The notes: a model not told the origin generated them from the letters alone. Positions 42,397 to 51,941 are shown, counted from the stretch's first letter. The stretch: 64,000 nucleotides of DNA from QZKY01 sp942492925 (GCA_942492925.1 OW818641.1:186001-250000), one strand, 5' to 3'. Numbers and translations are program-made.

Positions 42397-43302
42397 CTAT
42401 CTAGTCCAATACCCCGGCTGGTTGTATATCTCCTTCAACATATCAATAAACAACCTTGTCTTGAGCGGCAAATGCCGCTGCTGCGGGAAAATCGCCATGA
42501 TGTCGTAATTGTCGAGCGCGTATTCATCCAGCACCGTCACCAGTTCGCCTGAAGCGAGTTGGGACTCAATTTCCCACATCGAACGCCACGCCAGCCCCAG
42601 CCCTTCCAGACACCAACGGTGCAGCAATTCGCCGTCGTTGCAGTCCAGCTTGCCTGATGGCCGGATCATCACGGCCTTGCCCTTGTTCTTGAAATGCCAG
42701 CCGCGCTGCTGCCCGCCTTGCAGATTAAACGTCAGACACTGGTGCTTCATCAACTCGTCCAGCGTTTTGGGAGTGCCGTGTTTCTTGAGATAGTCGGGCG
42801 TGCCGCACACCACCCGACGATTGGGGTAGAGCTTGACGGCGACCAGATTGGGATCGATATGGCCGCCGATGCGAATGCTGAGGTCGTACCCTTCGCGCAC
42901 CAAATCGACGACTTGATCGCTCAAATTGAAGGAAATCCGCACATCCGGGTTGTTTTTCAGAAACTCCGGGGCATAAGGGGCGACGTGTTTGCGTCCAAAC
43001 GAGGCGGGTGTCGTCACAATTAAGTGTCCGGTTGCTTTATGTTTACCCTCACTCACCACTTTTTCGGCATAATCGAGGTCTCCGAGCAATTTGCGGCCAT
43101 GCTCCAAAAAGAGGTGCCCCTGCTCGGTCAGTGTGAGGTGCCGAGTCGTACGATGCATGAGTTTGACACCCAGACGCTTTTCTAGCGCATCAATACGACG
43201 CCCCAACATGACTGGGGTTATGCCTTGTTCCAGTGCCGCACGGGTGAGACTGCCCTTCTCGACCACTGTAACAAACGCTTCGATTTGCTTGAGTTTATCC
43301 AC
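42397..43302 (-). CDS. LysR-type transcriptional regulator
   Basis: A 301-residue regulator. A winged helix-turn-helix occupies residues 1-60 (LKQIEAFVTVVEKGSLTRAA, TPVMLGRRIDALEKRLGVKL). A periplasmic-binding-fold effector domain begins near residue 90 (GHLIVTTPASFGRKHVAPY). It is transcribed divergently from gcl with a 120-base spacer, the usual arrangement for a LysR protein controlling its neighbour, so it probably activates the glyoxylate operon. The inducer is unknown, with glyoxylate or tartronate semialdehyde plausible. Confidence 0.92.
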   Translation of the reverse strand: MDKLKQIEAFVTVVEKGSLTRAALEQGITPVMLGRRIDALEKRLGVKLMHRTTRHLTLTEQGHLFLEHGRKLLGDLDYAEKVVSEGKHKATGHLIVTTPASFGRKHVAPYAPEFLKNNPDVRISFNLSDQVVDLVREGYDLSIRIGGHIDPNLVAVKLYPNRRVVCGTPDYLKKHGTPKTLDELMKHQCLTFNLQGGQQRGWHFKNKGKAVMIRPSGKLDCNDGELLHRWCLEGLGLAWRSMWEIESQLASGELVTVLDEYALDNYDIMAIFPQQRHLPLKTRLFIDMLKEIYNQPGYWTR

Positions 43303-43422
43303 AACTCAATTCCTTACGTGAAGTATTGAATAAAACGATTTTTTGTCATCTTATCAGACAAAAAAATCATTTATATAATTCATTCATAGAATTCCGAAAT
43401 TGTTTCAATGAGGAGGTGTCCC

Positions 43423-45171
43423 ATGGCAAAAATGACAGCAGCCGAAGCGGCCGTACACGTAATGGAAAAAGAGGGTGTCACCCAATTGTTTGGCGTCCCG
43501 GGTGCCGGTATCAATCCGTTTTATGCGGCGCTGAAAAAGCGCGGCACGATGAAGCACATCCTGGCCCGTCATGGCGAAGCCGTCGGCCATATGGCGGAAG
43601 GCTATGCCCGCGCCCAAGCGGGCAATATCGGTGTGGGTTCCTGTACCTCGGGTCCCGCCGCAACTGACATGATCACCGGCCTGTATTCGGCCCATGCTGA
43701 TTCCTGTCCGATTCTCGTCATCACCGGTCAAGCCCCACGCGCGCGCTTGTTCAAGGAAGATTTCCAGGCCGTCGATATCGAAAAAATTGCGGAGCCCGTC
43801 ACCAAGTGGGCAGTCACTGCGCGTGAACCGGGGCTGGTGCCATATATTTTCCAGAAGGCCTTTCACCTGATGCGCTCCGGCCGACCTGGCCCGGTGCTGA
43901 TTGACTTGCCTTTCGACGTGCAAATGGCTGAAATCGAATTCGATCCGGACACTTACACCCCGCTGGAAGCGTACAAACCCAAGGCCAGCCGCGCGCAAAT
44001 CGAAAAAGCGATTGCGATGCTCAATGATTCCGAGAAGCCGCTCATCGTTTCCGGCGGCGGTGTGATCAATGCCGATGCGTCGAAGCAGCTGGTGGAATTC
44101 GCTGAAATCCTGGGCGTACCGGTGATCCCGACCCTGATGGGCTGGGGCACGATTCCGGACGATCACCCGTTGCAAGCCGGTCAGGTCGGCATCCAATGCA
44201 GCAACCGCTACGGCAACGCCAGCTTGCTGGCTTCCGATTTCGTACTGGGTATCGGTAACCGCTGGGCGAATCGCCACACCGGCACGCTGGAGGTCTACAC
44301 GAAAGGCCGCAAGTTCGTGCACGTGGATATCGAGCCGACGCAAATCGGCCGTGTCTTCAGCCCGGATTACGGCATTGTGTCGGATGCAGGCTATGCGCTG
44401 GATCTCTTCGTGCAAGTGGCGAAGGAATGGAAGGCTGCCGGCAAGTTGAAAAACCGTTCGGCGTGGGTCGCCGAATGCCAGCAACGCAAGCGCACGATGC
44501 TGCGCAAGACCGACTACGACAATGTGCCGATCAAGCCGCAACGCGTTTATGGCGAGATGAACAAATATTTCGGCAAAGACACCCGTTATGTCACGACCAT
44601 TGGCCTCTCGCAAATCGGTGCCGCGCAAAACCTGAACGTGTACAACCCGCGTCACTGGATTAACGCGGGTCAGGCAGGCCCCTTGGGCTGGACGATTTCC
44701 GCCGCACTGGGCGTGCGCGCGTCGGATCCGACGGGCGATATCGTGGCGATTTCCGGCGACTTCGACTTCCAGTTCATGATCGAGGAATTTGCCGTTGGTG
44801 CGCAGTTCAAGCTGCCGTACATTCACGTTGTGGTGAACAACTCTTACCTCGGCCTGATTCGTCAGGGTCAGCTCGGACTGGGCGATATCGACTACTGCGT
44901 GCAACTGTCCTTCGACAACGTCAACGCACCGGAAGTCAACGGCTACGGCATTGACTTCGTTACCGTGGTTGAAGGGCTGGGTTGCAAGGGTATTCGCGTG
45001 ACCAAACCGGAAGACATCATCCCGGCGTTTGAACAAGCGCGCAAGCTGATGGCCGAGTTCCAGGTGCCGGTGATGGTTGAAATCATTCTGGAGCGCGTGA
45101 CCAACCTCCCGATGGGCCCGGATATCGACAAGCTCAATGAGTTCGGCGGCGCGCTGGACATTACGGAGTAA
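43423..45171 (+). CDS. gcl: Glyoxylate carboligase (tartronate-semialdehyde synthase)
   Basis: A 582-residue ThDP/FAD enzyme joining two glyoxylates to tartronate semialdehyde with loss of CO2. Landmarks are MAKMTAAEAAVHVMEKEG, GQAPRARLFKEDFQAVDIE, the ThDP motif SGDFDFQFMIEEFA and HWINAGQAGPLGW. Most ThDP enzymes carry a glutamate after ARH; E. coli Gcl has V51 there, and this protein has G51 (ILARHGEAVGHMAEGY). ATG 43423 follows AGGAGG with 6 bases between. First gene of gcl-hyi-glxR-ttuD-pyk. Confidence 0.96.
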   Translation: MAKMTAAEAAVHVMEKEGVTQLFGVPGAGINPFYAALKKRGTMKHILARHGEAVGHMAEGYARAQAGNIGVGSCTSGPAATDMITGLYSAHADSCPILVITGQAPRARLFKEDFQAVDIEKIAEPVTKWAVTAREPGLVPYIFQKAFHLMRSGRPGPVLIDLPFDVQMAEIEFDPDTYTPLEAYKPKASRAQIEKAIAMLNDSEKPLIVSGGGVINADASKQLVEFAEILGVPVIPTLMGWGTIPDDHPLQAGQVGIQCSNRYGNASLLASDFVLGIGNRWANRHTGTLEVYTKGRKFVHVDIEPTQIGRVFSPDYGIVSDAGYALDLFVQVAKEWKAAGKLKNRSAWVAECQQRKRTMLRKTDYDNVPIKPQRVYGEMNKYFGKDTRYVTTIGLSQIGAAQNLNVYNPRHWINAGQAGPLGWTISAALGVRASDPTGDIVAISGDFDFQFMIEEFAVGAQFKLPYIHVVVNNSYLGLIRQGQLGLGDIDYCVQLSFDNVNAPEVNGYGIDFVTVVEGLGCKGIRVTKPEDIIPAFEQARKLMAEFQVPVMVEIILERVTNLPMGPDIDKLNEFGGALDITE

Positions 45172-45188
45172 AATTCTGTGAGTAACAT

Positions 45189-45221
45189 CGCCTGTGACGT
45201 GCCGGAAGCGCGTCACAGGCG
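45189..45221 (+). other. Intercistronic hairpin gcl-hyi
   Basis: CGCCTGTGACG (45189-45199) pairs perfectly with CGTCACAGGCG (45211-45221), loop of 11 bases, with no T-run. It may act in mRNA stability or processing rather than termination. Confidence 0.6.
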
Positions 45222-45257
45222 CTTTGCCAATTAAAACATGATGATGAAGGGGTAACC

Positions 45258-46037
45258 ATGCCAAAACTTGCTGCCAACCTGAGCATGCTGTTCACTGAAG
45301 TGCCATTCATGGACCGTTTCGAAGCCGCTGCCAAAGCAGGCTTCAAGGGTGTTGAATTTCTGTTTCCGTATGAATTCGACTTGAACCAAATCGCGGACAA
45401 GATCAAAGCCAATAACCTGCAAATCGTGCTGCACAATCTGCCCGCAGGCAACTGGGGAGGCGGCGAGCGTGGTATTGCCTGCCATCCGAATCGCGTTGGC
45501 GAATTTCAGGACGGTGTGGGCAAAGGCATCGAAGCAGCCAAAAAATTGGGCGTGAAGCAACTGAATGCGCTGTCCGGTATCGTGCCGCAAGGCGTCTCCG
45601 CCGATCAAGCACGCGCGACTTTCGTTTCCAACCTCAAGTTCGCTGCACAAAAACTGAAAGCCGAGGGCATTCGCCTGATCACCGAACCGATCAACACTTT
45701 CGACATTCCGGGCTTCTTCCTGAATCGCACCCAACAAGCCGTAGACATCATCAAGGAAGTGGGTTCCGACAATCTCTTCCTGCAGCACGACATCTATCAC
45801 ATGCAGCGCATGGAAGGCGAACTGGCGAATACGATCAAGAACAATATTGCGCTGATCAAGCACATGCAGCTCGCCGACAATCCGGGCCGCAACGAGCCGG
45901 GCACGGGTGAGATCAATTACGCCTTCCTGTTCAAGCTCATCGACGATCTGGGCTATGATGGCTGGATTGGTTGCGAATACCGTCCGAAGACCACCACGGC
46001 AGAAGGCCTGGGCTGGATCAAGGCGCACGGCTGCTGA
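45258..46037 (+). CDS. hyi: Hydroxypyruvate isomerase
   Basis: A 259-residue TIM-barrel isomerase that interconverts tartronate semialdehyde and hydroxypyruvate. Diagnostic stretches are LSMLFTEVPFMDRFEAA, HNLPAGNWGGGERGIACHP, LITEPINTFDIPGFFL, LFLQHDIYHMQRMEGEL and a metal-binding GWIGCEYRP. Glutamates in ITEPIN and GCEYRP are the expected metal and base residues. Second gene of the glyoxylate operon, with AAGGGG 9 bases before the ATG. Confidence 0.94.
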   Translation: MPKLAANLSMLFTEVPFMDRFEAAAKAGFKGVEFLFPYEFDLNQIADKIKANNLQIVLHNLPAGNWGGGERGIACHPNRVGEFQDGVGKGIEAAKKLGVKQLNALSGIVPQGVSADQARATFVSNLKFAAQKLKAEGIRLITEPINTFDIPGFFLNRTQQAVDIIKEVGSDNLFLQHDIYHMQRMEGELANTIKNNIALIKHMQLADNPGRNEPGTGEINYAFLFKLIDDLGYDGWIGCEYRPKTTTAEGLGWIKAHGC

Positions 46038-46142
46038 GGAAACGCTGAATAAATGGTTACGCGGACGATCTGCTGTGTTGCATCTCATTCCGCTCACCAA
46101 TTTCTTCAGCGTTCCCATAATTTTTAACGTGATTTATTGATT

Positions 46143-46246
46143 AACGCCATTCAACATTGGAATCGAGAACAAGGCGCAAGCCCGCAGACAGTACTGGCTG
46201 TACGGCAAGAGCTTGCAACGCAGTTATCGGTTGCAAGGTTGAATGG
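46143..46246. repeat. Palindromic intergenic repeat B, copy 2 (hyi-glxR)
   Basis: Terminal inverted repeats CCATTCAAC (46147-46155) and GTTGAATGG (46238-46246). The core CCCGCAGACAGTAC...CTGTACGGC matches copy 1 at 37025-37119, as does the left flank TTAACGCCATT. The outer arms differ completely from copy 1 but each pairs with itself. A short ORF over this stretch (46137-46475) is not a gene. Confidence 0.7.
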
Positions 46247-46263
46247 ACTACAAGGAGATAACA

Positions 46264-47151
46264 ATGGCAAATATTGGTTTCATTGGTCTGGGCATCATGG
46301 GCAAGCCGATGGCCCTCAATCTGCAAAATGGCGGCCACAAACTGTTCATCAACGACATGAAAGCGCCGCCAGCCGAACTGACCTCGGGCGGCGCCGTCGG
46401 TTGTGCGAATGCCGCAGAAGTGGCGCAGAAAGCCGACATCATCGTCATCATGGTACCGGATACCCCGCACGTTGAAGCCGTGCTGTTCGGTGAAAACGGT
46501 GTCGCCAAAGGCATCGCCAAAGGCAAAATCGTCGTCGACATGAGCTCGATTTGCCCGATTGCCACCAAGGAATTTGCGAAGAAGATTAATGCGCTCGGCG
46601 CAGAATATCTGGATGCGCCGGTTTCCGGCGGCGAAGTCGGCGCCAAAGCGGCGACGCTCACCATCATGGTCGGCGGTTCCGACGCTGCCTTCAACACCGT
46701 CAAACCGATCTTCGAACTGATGGGCAAGAACATCACGCTGGTCGGCGGCAATGGCGACGGTCAAACCACCAAGGTTGCCAACCAGATCATCGTCGCGTTG
46801 AACATTCAGGCGGTTTCCGAAGCGCTGCTGTTTGCTTCGAAAGCCGGCGCCGATCCGGCGAAAGTCCGTCAGGCACTGATGGGCGGCTTTGCTTCCTCGC
46901 GCATTCTGGAAGTGCATGGCGAGCGCATGATCAAACGCACCTTCAATCCGGGCTTCCGTATCGAATTGCATCAGAAAGACTTGAACCTCGCACTGCAAGG
47001 CGCGAAGGCGATGCACATTTCGCTACCGAATACCGCGATGGCCCAAGAGTTAATGAATACTTGCGCAGGCAATGGCATGAGCGGCCTCGACCACTCGGCC
47101 TTGTGCCGTGCGATCGAAATCATGGCTAATCACGAAATTGCCAAAGCCTGA
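46264..47151 (+). CDS. glxR: Tartronate semialdehyde reductase (2-hydroxy-3-oxopropionate reductase)
   Basis: A 295-residue beta-hydroxyacid dehydrogenase that reduces tartronate semialdehyde to D-glycerate with NAD(P)H. The Rossmann motif GFIGLGIMGKPMALNL is at residues 5-20. The substrate motif LDAPVSGGEVGA contains the conserved serine and glycines, and the catalytic lysine is in NGDGQTTKVANQI. ATG 46264 follows AAGGAGA. The operon position matches its role. Confidence 0.95.
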   Translation: MANIGFIGLGIMGKPMALNLQNGGHKLFINDMKAPPAELTSGGAVGCANAAEVAQKADIIVIMVPDTPHVEAVLFGENGVAKGIAKGKIVVDMSSICPIATKEFAKKINALGAEYLDAPVSGGEVGAKAATLTIMVGGSDAAFNTVKPIFELMGKNITLVGGNGDGQTTKVANQIIVALNIQAVSEALLFASKAGADPAKVRQALMGGFASSRILEVHGERMIKRTFNPGFRIELHQKDLNLALQGAKAMHISLPNTAMAQELMNTCAGNGMSGLDHSALCRAIEIMANHEIAKA

Positions 47152-47161
47152 TTCGCTGATT

Positions 47162-47193
47162 TGACGTGATTTTGCCCAAGCAAAATCACGTCA
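47162..47193 (+). other. Intercistronic hairpin glxR-ttuD (1)
   Basis: A perfect 14-base stem (47162-47175 with 47180-47193), core GACGTGATTTTGC, around a CCAA loop, with no T-run. It is the first of two hairpins between glxR and ttuD. Confidence 0.65.
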
Positions 47194-47211
47194 TCCTGTT
47201 GAAATAAAACT

Positions 47212-47245
47212 CGGCCATCCTGCAGTCCATGCTGCACGATGGCCG
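47212..47245 (+). other. Intercistronic hairpin glxR-ttuD (2)
   Basis: CGGCCATC (47212-47219) pairs with GATGGCCG (47238-47245), with an inner TGCAG/CTGCA stem. It ends 25 bases before the ttuD start and could affect its translation. Confidence 0.55.
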
Positions 47246-47269
47246 TATTTATCACGAAAGCAAATCAAC

Positions 47270-48541
47270 ATGCCTTCGACTATCGAACCCCGACAATTCT
47301 TGATGGATCTGTTTACGACTGCGGTAGATGCCGTCAGCGCAGCCAAATGCCAACCGCCTTTTCTGCCCCAGCCGACGCCAAGCGGACGCACAATCGTAAT
47401 CGGCGCGGGCAAAGGCGCGGCGGCCATGGCGAAGGCCGTGGAAGATCACTGGCAAGGTGAAATTTCCGGACTCGTCGTCACCCGTTACGGACACGGTGCC
47501 GACTGCAAAAAGATTGAAGTCGTCGAAGCGGCGCACCCGGTACCGGATGAAGCCGGTCGCGCGGCGGCCGGTCGCATCATGAAGCTTGTGCAAGGGCTGA
47601 CCGAAAAAGATTTGGTGCTCTGCCTGATTTCTGGCGGCGGCTCCGCACTGCTCGCCCTGCCTGCCGAAGGCATCACGCTCGAACAAAAACAGGCGATCAA
47701 CCGCGCGCTCCTGCGCAGCGGCGCGACGATTTCCGAAATGAATTGCGTGCGCAAACATCTGTCTGCCATCAAAGGCGGGCGTCTCGGTCTGGCGTGTTCT
47801 CCTGCGCGCGTGGTCACACTACTGATCTCGGATGTGCCCGGCGATGACCCCGGTATCATTGCCAGCGGTCCGACCTTGCCCGATCCGACGACCTGCGCCG
47901 ACTCGCTCGCGATTCTGAAAAAATACGACATCGCCATTCCGGATACCATCCGTCGGCATCTCGAATCCGGCGCCGGCGAAACGCCCAAACCCGGCAACCT
48001 GAAATTTGCCGGACACAGCCATCACGTGATCGCCACGGCGCAAATGGCGCTGGAAGCGGCCTCACAAAAAGCGCGCGCAGCAGGCGTCACGCCCTACATT
48101 CTGTCCGACGGCATTGAAGGTGAAGCGCGCGACATTGGCTTGATGCACGCGGCACTGGCACGCCAGATCGCCAACAAGCATCAGCCGTTTGCCGCGCCTT
48201 GTGTTTTGATTTCTGGCGGCGAGACGACTGTGACGGTGCGCGGGAAAGGCCGCGGCGGTCGCAACGCCGAATTTCTGCTGAGTTTTGCCGTGGCCATGGA
48301 CAGCCATCCCAAGGTCCATGCCATTGCTTGTGATACCGATGGGATTGATGGCTCCGAAGATAATGCCGGTGCCGTTTATTCCCCTGATTCCGTTTCGCGC
48401 GCGACACAACAAGGCCTGCGCGCGCTTGCCATGCTCGATAACAATGACGGCTACGGATTCTTTAGTGCGCTCAATGATCTCGTTGTCACAGGTCCGACTC
48501 GTACCAATGTCAACGATTTCCGCGCGATTTTGATACTCTAA
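47270..48541 (+). CDS. ttuD: Glycerate 2-kinase (MOFRL family)
   Basis: A 423-residue glycerate kinase, here expected to give 2-phosphoglycerate. The N-terminal domain shows VIGAGKGAAAMAKAVE and the SGGGSALLALP substrate loop. The C-terminal MOFRL region shows ISGGETTVTVRGKGRGGRNAEFLLSF. It takes the glycerate produced by GlxR and feeds enolase and then pyruvate kinase. The 19-base gap to pyk indicates cotranscription. Confidence 0.93.
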   Translation: MPSTIEPRQFLMDLFTTAVDAVSAAKCQPPFLPQPTPSGRTIVIGAGKGAAAMAKAVEDHWQGEISGLVVTRYGHGADCKKIEVVEAAHPVPDEAGRAAAGRIMKLVQGLTEKDLVLCLISGGGSALLALPAEGITLEQKQAINRALLRSGATISEMNCVRKHLSAIKGGRLGLACSPARVVTLLISDVPGDDPGIIASGPTLPDPTTCADSLAILKKYDIAIPDTIRRHLESGAGETPKPGNLKFAGHSHHVIATAQMALEAASQKARAAGVTPYILSDGIEGEARDIGLMHAALARQIANKHQPFAAPCVLISGGETTVTVRGKGRGGRNAEFLLSFAVAMDSHPKVHAIACDTDGIDGSEDNAGAVYSPDSVSRATQQGLRALAMLDNNDGYGFFSALNDLVVTGPTRTNVNDFRAILIL

Positions 48542-48560
48542 ATTTTGGAAGGCTTATATT

Positions 48561-49979
48561 ATGCGTCGCTCACGTAAAGCAAAAATTGTCGCCACGCTCG
48601 GCCCCGCCAGCTCAGACAAACCAACCATTCGCGCACTTTTTGATGCAGGCGTGGATGTGTTCCGATTCAACTTCAGCCATGGCACCCATGACGATCATCG
48701 TGCTCGCTACGACGTGGTACGCGAAATCGAAAAAGAAGTCGGCCGTCCGATTGCCATTCTGGCCGACATGCAAGGGCCGAAACTGCGCGTCGGCAAGTTC
48801 GCCAACAACAAAATCATGCTGGAACCCGGTGCCAAGTTCACGCTCGATCGCGACACCACCGACGGCGATGCGAAGCGCGTCTGCCTGCCGCATCCGGAAC
48901 TGTTTGATGCCATAACGGCGGGACAAAACCTGCTGCTGGACGACGGCAAACTCCGACTGCGCGTCATCGACAGCGACGGCTACAGCATCCGCACGGAAGT
49001 GATTACCGGCGGTGCGCTGTCGGACCGAAAAGGCGTGAACGTCCCGGACGCCATCCTGCCAATTCCGGTGCTCACCGAAAAAGATCACCGCGACTTGGAA
49101 TTTGCCCTGTCGCTCGGCGTGGACTGGATCGCACTCTCGTTTGTACAGCAACCGGAAGATTTGCACGAAGCGCGTGAAATCATTGCCGGTCGCGCGGGCT
49201 TGATGACCAAACTGGAAAAGCCGGCGGCACTCGATCGTCTTGATGAAATCGTGCAACTCTCTGACGCCGTCATGGTTGCCCGCGGCGATCTCGGAGTCGA
49301 ACTGCCGCCGGAGCGCGTGCCCGGCATCCAGAAGCGCATCCTGCGCGCTTGCCACTATCAAGGCAAGCCCAGCATCGTCGCCACGCAGATGCTGGAATCG
49401 ATGATTCAGTCGCCGACCCCGACGCGCGCCGAAGCGTCAGACGTCGCCAGTGCCATTTACGATGGCGCCGATGCAGTGATGCTTTCGGCCGAATCGGCAA
49501 GCGGCGCGTATCCGGTGCAGGCCGTGTCCATCATGGAGCGCATCATCATCGAAGTTGAACGCGACCCGTTTTATCAGAAGATGCTCAGCGCGCAGCAAGG
49601 CATCGCACAAATGACGCAAGGCGATGCGATTTGCGCCGCACTGCGCCACGTCACGCAAAACGTCAATGCCGCCACCAGCGTCACTTACACCGCGTCTGGC
49701 CACACCAGCTTGCGCGCAGCACGCGAACGGCCGAACTCGCACATTCTCAGCATCACCCCGAATCTGGACACTGCGCGCCGCATGGCCCTGACTTGGGGCG
49801 TGCACTCGGCCCTCATCGAACACGATGTCACCAATGTCAATGAAATGGTCGCAGCGGCCAGCCAAGCCGCGGTGGACGAGGGATTTGCCAAACATGGCGA
49901 TTTGATTGTCATCGCCGCCGGTATGCCGTTCGGGAAATCCGGCACAACCAATCTGTTGCGTATCGCCGAAATAGAATAA
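48561..49979 (+). CDS. pyk: Pyruvate kinase
   Basis: A 472-residue pyruvate kinase converting PEP and ADP to pyruvate and ATP. Motifs: MQGPKLRVGKF, the catalytic-lysine region (GLMTKLEKPAALDRLDEI), MVARGDLGVELP and TPTRAEASDVASAIYDGAD. As the last gene of the glyoxylate operon it couples glycerate production to pyruvate. A strong terminator follows at 50011. Confidence 0.95.
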   Translation: MRRSRKAKIVATLGPASSDKPTIRALFDAGVDVFRFNFSHGTHDDHRARYDVVREIEKEVGRPIAILADMQGPKLRVGKFANNKIMLEPGAKFTLDRDTTDGDAKRVCLPHPELFDAITAGQNLLLDDGKLRLRVIDSDGYSIRTEVITGGALSDRKGVNVPDAILPIPVLTEKDHRDLEFALSLGVDWIALSFVQQPEDLHEAREIIAGRAGLMTKLEKPAALDRLDEIVQLSDAVMVARGDLGVELPPERVPGIQKRILRACHYQGKPSIVATQMLESMIQSPTPTRAEASDVASAIYDGADAVMLSAESASGAYPVQAVSIMERIIIEVERDPFYQKMLSAQQGIAQMTQGDAICAALRHVTQNVNAATSVTYTASGHTSLRAARERPNSHILSITPNLDTARRMALTWGVHSALIEHDVTNVNEMVAAASQAAVDEGFAKHGDLIVIAAGMPFGKSGTTNLLRIAEIE

Positions 49980-50010
49980 CGGCGACAAGTAGGTAGGTGT
50001 GAATAGTAAG

Positions 50011-50050
50011 TGGGGAGTCTGCGGAAATGCAGCCTCCCCATTTGTTTTTT
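50011..50050 (+). terminator. Rho-independent terminator of the gcl operon
   Basis: TGGGGAG (50011-50017) pairs with CTCCCCA (50034-50040), with an inner CTGC/GCAG stem, then TTTGTTTTTT. Convergent with pabBC. Confidence 0.85.
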
Positions 50051-50090
50051 AGTGCTGCAAAAATGTGTGTGTTGATTTCTCACTTCCGGC

Positions 50091-51941
50091 TCACCACTCA
50101 CCCTTCACCACTTCCGCTTTCAGTACGCCGCGCAAGGCATTGCACACGATCACGGATTCAGCCTTGTCTAGATCTTCCCGCGTCAGGACGCGCTCGCGCG
50201 CATGCCACGCAGGGTCTTCCAGCAACACGCTTCGCATCACCCCCGGTAACACGCCAGACGACAGCGGCGGCGTCAACCATTGATCGTCCACTTTCACAAA
50301 AACGTTGCTGCGCCCGCCTTCGGTCAATTCGCCGCGCTCGTTAAAAAACAGCATATCGAACGCGCCGTGTTTTTCTGCTGCACGCCATGCCTCGTCATAA
50401 CGCAGCCTCACTGTGGTCTTGTGCTTTAAAAACAAATTATTGGAAGGCATCGGTTCATTGGATAGCAACACGCGCACGGGCTCCGTCAACTGTGACAAGG
50501 GCGCGCATTGCACGCTGACGCCATCGCTTGCCACGGTCAAACGCAATCGGTGAGGGCCTTCTTCCAAACTGGAACACACCTGAAGAACGGTGGCGCGCCA
50601 TGAGGCTTCATCCACGGGAAAGCCAAAATATCGGGCCGAATGACGCAAGCGCTGCAAATGCCGGTCCAGCAAAGGACAACCTTCTCGCATCGCGCGCATG
50701 GTCTCGAACAGCGCGAATGTCTGCGGCAATGTGGAGAGGAAGCGCGCCTTGAGCTGACACTCCGCGTATTCCTCTTCTATCTGGCTGTCAAACACGATAC
50801 CCGCACCCACGCCGAATTCCCCTTGCCGAACACCCGCCTCGTCCGGTGCTTCCAGAACCAAGGTGCGAATGGGGACGGACAAACAGAAATTGGGAAGCCT
50901 ATCCGCGTCGTTGCTTTTGTCGAACCATCCAATGGCGCCGGTATACAGTCCGCGCGCTGCGGGTTCGATTTCGTGAATGATTTCCATCGCCCGTTTTTTC
51001 GGCGCGCCGGTGATGGAACCACACGGATACACGGCCTGAAACACTTCCGCCAGCGTCGTTGCATCGTGCAATTGTGCGGTAATGGTTGAGGTCATTTGCA
51101 ACACGTCCCCGAACGCGCTCACCTCAAACAGTGTCGGCACGTTCACTGAACCCCATTGCGCGATCCGCCCCAGATCGTTGCGCAGCAAATCGACGATCAT
51201 CAAATTCTCCGCACAGTTTTTTTCATCTTCTGACAAAACACGCGCGCGCTGCGCGTCAAACGCAGCGTCGCCGCTCGCCAGCGCCGTTCCTTTCATGGGT
51301 CGCGCTGTGAGCTGTCTGTTTTCATGCCGCACAAATAATTCCGGCGACAGCGACAGCACCGATCGCCCGTCAGGCAACAGCATCAGCGCACCGTAGGGGA
51401 CCGGTTGGCGCGCGCGCAAACGCCGATAAAGCGTGATCGGCGATCCGAAGATGTCGGCACGCAGCCGGTAGGTGTAATTCACCTGGTAAGTGTCGCCCGC
51501 TTCGATGTAGGTGCGAATTTTGCGAAGCGCCTCGCTAAATGTTGGCTCATCCACATTGGCATGCACATTCGCCACGCCGGTTGGCCCGTCTTGCGCCGTT
51601 GCATCCGTGCGCTCCTGCGCCGCCAGCCACCTTTCGACGCTTGCCGCGTCAAGATGCTCGCATCGTTCAAACAGCAGTATCTGCGCCAACGGCCATGGGC
51701 TCGGCCCATGCGCGACATGGTGCAGTTCCGCGCCCAGTTCGTACGAGAAGAGTCCGACGGCGTGGTGGTGTTGTAACGCTCGCGCTAATTCCTCCAACAT
51801 CGCGGGCAATTCTGTGTCGCGCGCGCAATGCAGCGATCCGATGCATCCCGTATACAGCCGTGAACGCGGATCTGCGCCATTCGCCGTACAATCGTCCAGC
51901 AGTACGATGCACTCTTTCAGGGGCTTGTCAGTCTGTTTCAT
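50091..51941 (-). CDS. pabBC: Fused aminodeoxychorismate synthase I / aminodeoxychorismate lyase
   Basis: A 616-residue fusion for p-aminobenzoate (folate) synthesis. Residues 1-370 are the chorismate-binding PabB part (DTYQVNYTYRLRAD, SPELFVRHENRQLTARPMKG, PCGSITGAPKKRAMEIIHEIE). Residues 385-616 are a fold-type IV PLP lyase (FALFETMRAMREG, NERGELTEGGRSNVFVKV, LPGVMRSVLL) with the PLP lysine in LKHKTTVR. PabB-PabC fusions are common in this order. A separate amidotransferase (PabA) would be needed and is not nearby. Confidence 0.9.
   Translation of the reverse strand: MKQTDKPLKECIVLLDDCTANGADPRSRLYTGCIGSLHCARDTELPAMLEELARALQHHHAVGLFSYELGAELHHVAHGPSPWPLAQILLFERCEHLDAASVERWLAAQERTDATAQDGPTGVANVHANVDEPTFSEALRKIRTYIEAGDTYQVNYTYRLRADIFGSPITLYRRLRARQPVPYGALMLLPDGRSVLSLSPELFVRHENRQLTARPMKGTALASGDAAFDAQRARVLSEDEKNCAENLMIVDLLRNDLGRIAQWGSVNVPTLFEVSAFGDVLQMTSTITAQLHDATTLAEVFQAVYPCGSITGAPKKRAMEIIHEIEPAARGLYTGAIGWFDKSNDADRLPNFCLSVPIRTLVLEAPDEAGVRQGEFGVGAGIVFDSQIEEEYAECQLKARFLSTLPQTFALFETMRAMREGCPLLDRHLQRLRHSARYFGFPVDEASWRATVLQVCSSLEEGPHRLRLTVASDGVSVQCAPLSQLTEPVRVLLSNEPMPSNNLFLKHKTTVRLRYDEAWRAAEKHGAFDMLFFNERGELTEGGRSNVFVKVDDQWLTPPLSSGVLPGVMRSVLLEDPAWHARERVLTREDLDKAESVIVCNALRGVLKAEVVKGEW

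Noticed and set aside
46137..46475. 112-codon plus-strand frame starting in the hyi-glxR gap
   Set aside because: It begins inside a palindromic repeat and runs out of frame into glxR, which has a strong RBS and clear family motifs.
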